Assembly: GCA_018712425.1 (NCBI GenBank)
Contig: DVHA01000020.1
Coordinates: 1 to 6,916, forward strand
Source: Candidatus Faecivivens stercoravium
GTDB taxonomy: Bacteria > Bacillota > Clostridia > Oscillospirales > Ruminococcaceae
Reading direction: 5' to 3'
Length of the DNA stretch: 6,916 nt
Positions 6,882 to 6,916 of the stretch are shown here, one piece after another. Under the pieces are notes generated by a model. The model did no database searches. It was not told the origin of the DNA and worked only from the letters and a program-made list of their open reading frames with translations. Both the position numbers and the translations under genes were made by a program. Every line of letters begins with the position of its first letter. Positions within the stretch are counted from its first letter, which is position 1.

Positions 6882-6916
6882 TAAATAGCAGAATCGTATC
6901 CGGCTCGGGAGGTGGA

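Overview
The window looks like chromosomal DNA of a GC-rich Firmicute, most likely a gut Clostridia of the Oscillospiraceae/Ruminococcaceae type. This is inferred from protein resemblance (UvrA, a YugP-like metallopeptidase, a DUF378 protein), strong AAGGAGG-type ribosome binding sites, sigma-A-like promoters, strongly GC-biased third codon positions and many GC-rich hairpin repeats between genes. No rRNA, tRNA, transposase, integrase, phage gene or CRISPR array is visible.

Layout. 1-2648 (+) is uvrA, lacking about the first 60 codons to the left. 2649-3004 holds a 209-nt hairpin-rich repeat (family A, copy 1) and a strong terminator. A sigma-A promoter (3005-3032) drives a TIM-barrel sugar phosphate isomerase/epimerase-like gene (3089-3997) that ends in its own terminator. 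4045-4346 carries a tandem hairpin array built on a TGATAT motif (period about 23 bp), two further hairpins, and a perfect 28-bp palindrome next to a TATAAT box. Then comes a YugP-like membrane zinc metallopeptidase (4347-5054). 5055-5564 holds family A copy 2, a leftward terminator and a second repeat family (B, copy 1). 5565-6182 (-) encodes a membrane-anchored protein with a NERD-like domain that appears to have lost its catalytic residues. Divergent from it, 6368-6571 (+) encodes a small DUF378 membrane protein, followed by family B copy 2 and, at the right edge, the promoter and ribosome binding site of a gene outside the window.

The five genes look like independent transcription units (DNA repair, sugar metabolism, membrane proteolysis, two membrane proteins of unknown role). 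I see no shared pathway and no defence or biosynthetic system. The most interesting content is between the genes. The A and B repeats, which otherwise differ, share one module: a hairpin with apex GGC-TCT-GCC, a linker A-N-TCC(C)G, and a second hairpin of unrelated sequence. There are six copies in 6.9 kb. Paired copies differ by compensatory base changes, and in B the second hairpin is replaced by an unrelated but still self-complementary sequence. This points to selection on folding rather than on sequence.
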